Notes under the pieces: model-generated
Told to the model about the DNA's origin: nothing
The model's input: the letters and a program-made list of their open reading frames with translations, nothing else
Databases searched by the model: none
Translations under genes and position numbers: made by a program
Shown here: positions 61,631-64,000 of the stretch, piece after piece
Numbering within the stretch: position 1 is the stretch's first letter
Layout of the letters: the number at the start of each line of letters is the position of its first letter
Assembly: GCA_039881145.1 (NCBI GenBank)
Contig: JAYKKI010000088.1
Span: 5,912,001 to 5,976,000 of the forward strand
DNA: 64,000 nt
Reading direction: 5' to 3'
From: Druceiella hillmani
Lineage: Eukaryota; Arthropoda; Insecta; Lepidoptera; Hepialidae

Positions 61631-61979
61631 TATTTCATATATTGTCCATTATTAAATTGTACCATTAAACAATATATTTTTTGCCTGAAGAAAAGGTTTA
61701 TGTCAAAATACATTTTTACACGTATGAAGATCAACTTTAAAATACTAGTTAGACTTATTATTTTGTATGATGCTGGTAGTGTAGTACATCGATTCGTATG
61801 GAATTCTTATCAAGGTTGATAACAACAATTTATTGCTCTTAGGTTAAAAATACTAAGAAAAATATTTGTAGCAGTTAAATAAAGTGCTATCTGAAGAAAT
61901 GGTCTTTTAGGAAATTCAGAATTTCTTCAGGGAAAAGTAAATGCAGCTACTTGCTATTGTATTCGCTTTTTATTTCAGT

Positions 61980-62033
61980 CGTAATATATACTTGTATAAT
62001 TAAGTAATATTAGATATACAAGTATATATTACG
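61980..62033. repeat. 19-bp perfect inverted repeat, 16-base loop
   Basis: CGTAATATATACTTGTATA (61,980-61,998) pairs exactly with 62,015-62,033. E1 (near 30,870) has one arm and the loop only. Confidence 0.92.
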
Positions 62034-62109
62034 ATCCCTTCGCCTATATTGTTGCGAGGGTTAAAGGGTAAAAATTATTGCAATTCCTTGACGTTAATTT
62101 CCGAACTTT

Positions 62110-63240
62110 CACAATTATGTCCTAAGTTTTTACGATATACTGGTGTGTATTGCATTATGTATGAAAATATTTTATAACAACGCTTATTATTTTAATGAAT
62201 AACGATCGCACACACGTATTGAAGTACGCTATTAAAGATGATAATATTCACTTCCTAAGTAAGTATAATTATATTGTTACATATTTGCAGCGGAAAATAA
62301 TCTTATAGATAATTCGGTGTAGATAATTAAAAATTTAGTATATAAATCATTAGTTTTAGCAGTTTGTCTTTCTCATTGTTAGCTCATTGCAAAAAATTAA
62401 TAGAATTTTATTTATAAAATCTCTCATCCCACTAAATCTCCTAACACCCAAGTCCTAGGAAATTGCAGTCAAATGTTGGTTTGGGAATGCAATATATGAA
62501 TTAGTGGATGTCTTGTTACCTACTCGCAAATGATATACAGAACAAAAACTTTCTTAACGTTTTCAATAAACGCAGTGTCGGGTGCGTCTTTTCTTATACT
62601 TGCCAAGAGTCATATTCGATAATGATCAAAACGAAAAACTATTTCCCTATTCTATACATGACGATTAAATCCATAACTTTTAGAACAGAAAAATTTAATT
62701 ATCTTTTTATTGGGAACAGAGTACGCCTGTGTGTTTTATTTTCCTTAATTAATAATTTGTATCATATAAGTATTGTTTCCTTGTTACATGTTCATATCAA
62801 AATTAGGTTAAGTAATTTAAATTTATGAAGCTAACCATTTGTGAATTACCTCACTTTTAAAATATTCCACTTAAAACGGAAAGGCCAAAGTTTTTTTCTA
62901 AATCAGTCTGAGAAGATATTTTTTGTAGCCTGATCTATCAGCTGTTAAACTTTACATCTTGATCCTGTTTCAAAGATCATCTTTCGATTTGAGAAGCTAT
63001 AGAGTTCAATTAGAAATGATAATTTGAATTTGAAGTCATTTTATAGCAAATAAGTCCCGGTGCATTACAAGATACAGGAAATAGGAATGGCATTTAAAAT
63101 TGTTTGAATATTCTAATATTTCACATTCATATAAAATGGAACAATTTAATGGTACCAAAACGGCCGTAACTCGCTCGCGCTGCACTTTGACGGCCAAAAA
63201 ATATACAAGCGATGATAAATTATAAAACACACACATAAAA
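62110..63240. other. No gene seen
   Basis: AT-rich DNA between E2 and the third E fragment. The 106-residue ORF at 62,508-62,828 has no recognised motif. Confidence 0.5.
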
Positions 63241-63249
63241 TCCGTCGCC

Positions 63250-63800
63250 TCATGAAAATTGTTACAAACCCATGACTTTATTACTTAATATCGCAACATC
63301 CTTTTTACAGCATCGCTTGTGAACGAAACAAAAATGACAAGAACATCGAAATATTTCCTCTCACCAGCAGGTAATCGATGTAATGTCATAAAACACGGTT
63401 AACACAAACGCGAATTAAACGCTAACACGTTAACAAATAAAGCAACGAAATATTGCACCACACACACTCTGTGGCTGTCATGTGACCTAAAAGGGAATCT
63501 CTATTTTTGCAGCTCTCCGCAGCAAAGCGAGCTGGAAGTTAAGCGCCGTGGACCGTTCTCTTCACGTGTCGTCCATAAATGACGGTATAAACTTTTAAAC
63601 GAGATGAAATTATCCGACGAATTTCCGAACGTGATTGTTTCATCGTTTAGTCGACTTGTATTGAGAAATGATTTATATCTTTCAATGAGGTTTCTGTAAC
63701 TAATTGAATGATCATTCTTTTTGCCCAAATTTTAATGTCGGTTTTAAATTATAAAAAGGTTTCGTTAATTAGAAGAATTTAATTATCGGCATTTATTCCT
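63250..63800 (-). repeat. Third, diverged copy of the E core (E3)
   Basis: Same orientation as E2. Shared order with 57,760-58,250: 'acaaaaatgacaagaacat', 'gttaacacaaacgcgaattaaacgctaacacgttaac', 'gaaattatccgacga', 'ttaatgtcggtttt', 'atcggcatttattcc'. Identity looks nearer 60-65%. The TATA box of module P2 is lost here (TTTTAGGTCACATG in place of TTTTATAACACGTG). Confidence 0.65.
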
Positions 63801-64000
63801 TGATATTAATATGTAAAATTACTTAACAAATCAATTTCTGTACCAGTTCTATATTTAATTTAGTCGTCGCCATTGTATTTTATTTTATTTTATTGTTCTG
63901 TAAAGGGAAAAAAACAAACACAAACTATTTGAATTATTCTATGAACACTAAATACGAAATAAGTTTATGTTCTAACATTTCCACAAAGAACAAAAAAAAT
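63800..64000. other. Window end; nothing recognised
   Basis: AT-rich DNA with a TTTTA-rich run near 63,880. If E3 goes on, it should continue past the window. Confidence 0.4.

Larger units (their letters stand above)
57455..62110 (-). repeat. Block E, copy 2 (E2), inverted
   Basis: Reverse-complement partner of E1 (30,835-34,575). It is longer because of the Helitron at 60,514-61,630. Conserved core 57,640-58,170, module P2 at 57,910-57,930 and module P1 at 59,150-59,270 all point towards lower coordinates. Confidence 0.85.

Noticed and set aside
30835..62110. E1 and E2 as the two LTRs of one retroelement or provirus
   Set aside because: They are inverted, not direct. No TG...CA ends, primer-binding site or gag/pol coding lies between them, and the interval holds blocks that are duplicated elsewhere.

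Overview
This window looks like gene-poor, AT-rich nuclear DNA of an insect. Pointers are insect-type LINEs (one jockey-like, one RTE-like), Helitron and hAT-type elements, long (TA)n tracts and the lack of any operon-like coding. A repeat near 17.2 kb and 47.8 kb, and a degenerate motif near 1.7-2.0 kb, resemble interspersed repeats I associate with Lepidoptera. That taxon is only a lean. I find no intact host protein-coding gene, no convincing tRNA or rRNA, and no CRISPR array. Nearly all short ORFs are chance reading frames in AT-rich DNA.

The main structure is an old segmental duplication. A left copy (about 8.7-36.1 kb) and a right copy (about 42.5-62.1 kb) share blocks I call C, B, A, E and F. 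Left order: C1, B1, A2, D1, E1, F1, D2. Right order: C2, B2, A3, F2, then E2 in inverted orientation. A partial earlier unit (A1, B0) fills 1-5.6 kb, and a third diverged piece of E lies at 63.2-63.8 kb. By eye, copies match at roughly 75-85% over most of their length. The exception is the E core (33.86-34.4 kb against 57.6-58.2 kb, inverted), which is about 95% identical in places.

Because the blocks are duplicated, one copy often gives the empty site for an insertion in the other. This defines a 5'-truncated jockey-type LINE (22,512-24,464; 14-bp target-site duplication), a 5'-truncated RTE-type LINE on the minus strand (26,459-28,040; 12-bp duplication), and two non-autonomous Helitrons (2,223-2,717 and 60,514-61,630). 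A hAT-type MITE (7,227-7,657) is defined by its termini and 8-bp duplication. An older dead LINE is embedded in both F copies and shares an in-frame stop, so it died before the duplication.

Tandem repeats differ between copies. A 32-bp satellite has 15 units in C2 but one unit in C1. A 23-bp minisatellite is seen only next to B1. A hexanucleotide array sits in A1, and several (TA)n tracts are long in one copy only. Several near-perfect palindromes also occur in one copy and not in its partner, which suggests template-switch events.

The most interesting signal is the E family. It is an inverted, unevenly conserved non-coding repeat carrying two promoter-like modules (TATA box plus a shared GCYACAGTG word) with no attached ORF. 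Next is a roughly 110-bp core found five times in alternating orientation in the A and B blocks. All identities and block edges were judged by eye, so outer edges are accurate to perhaps 20-100 bases.
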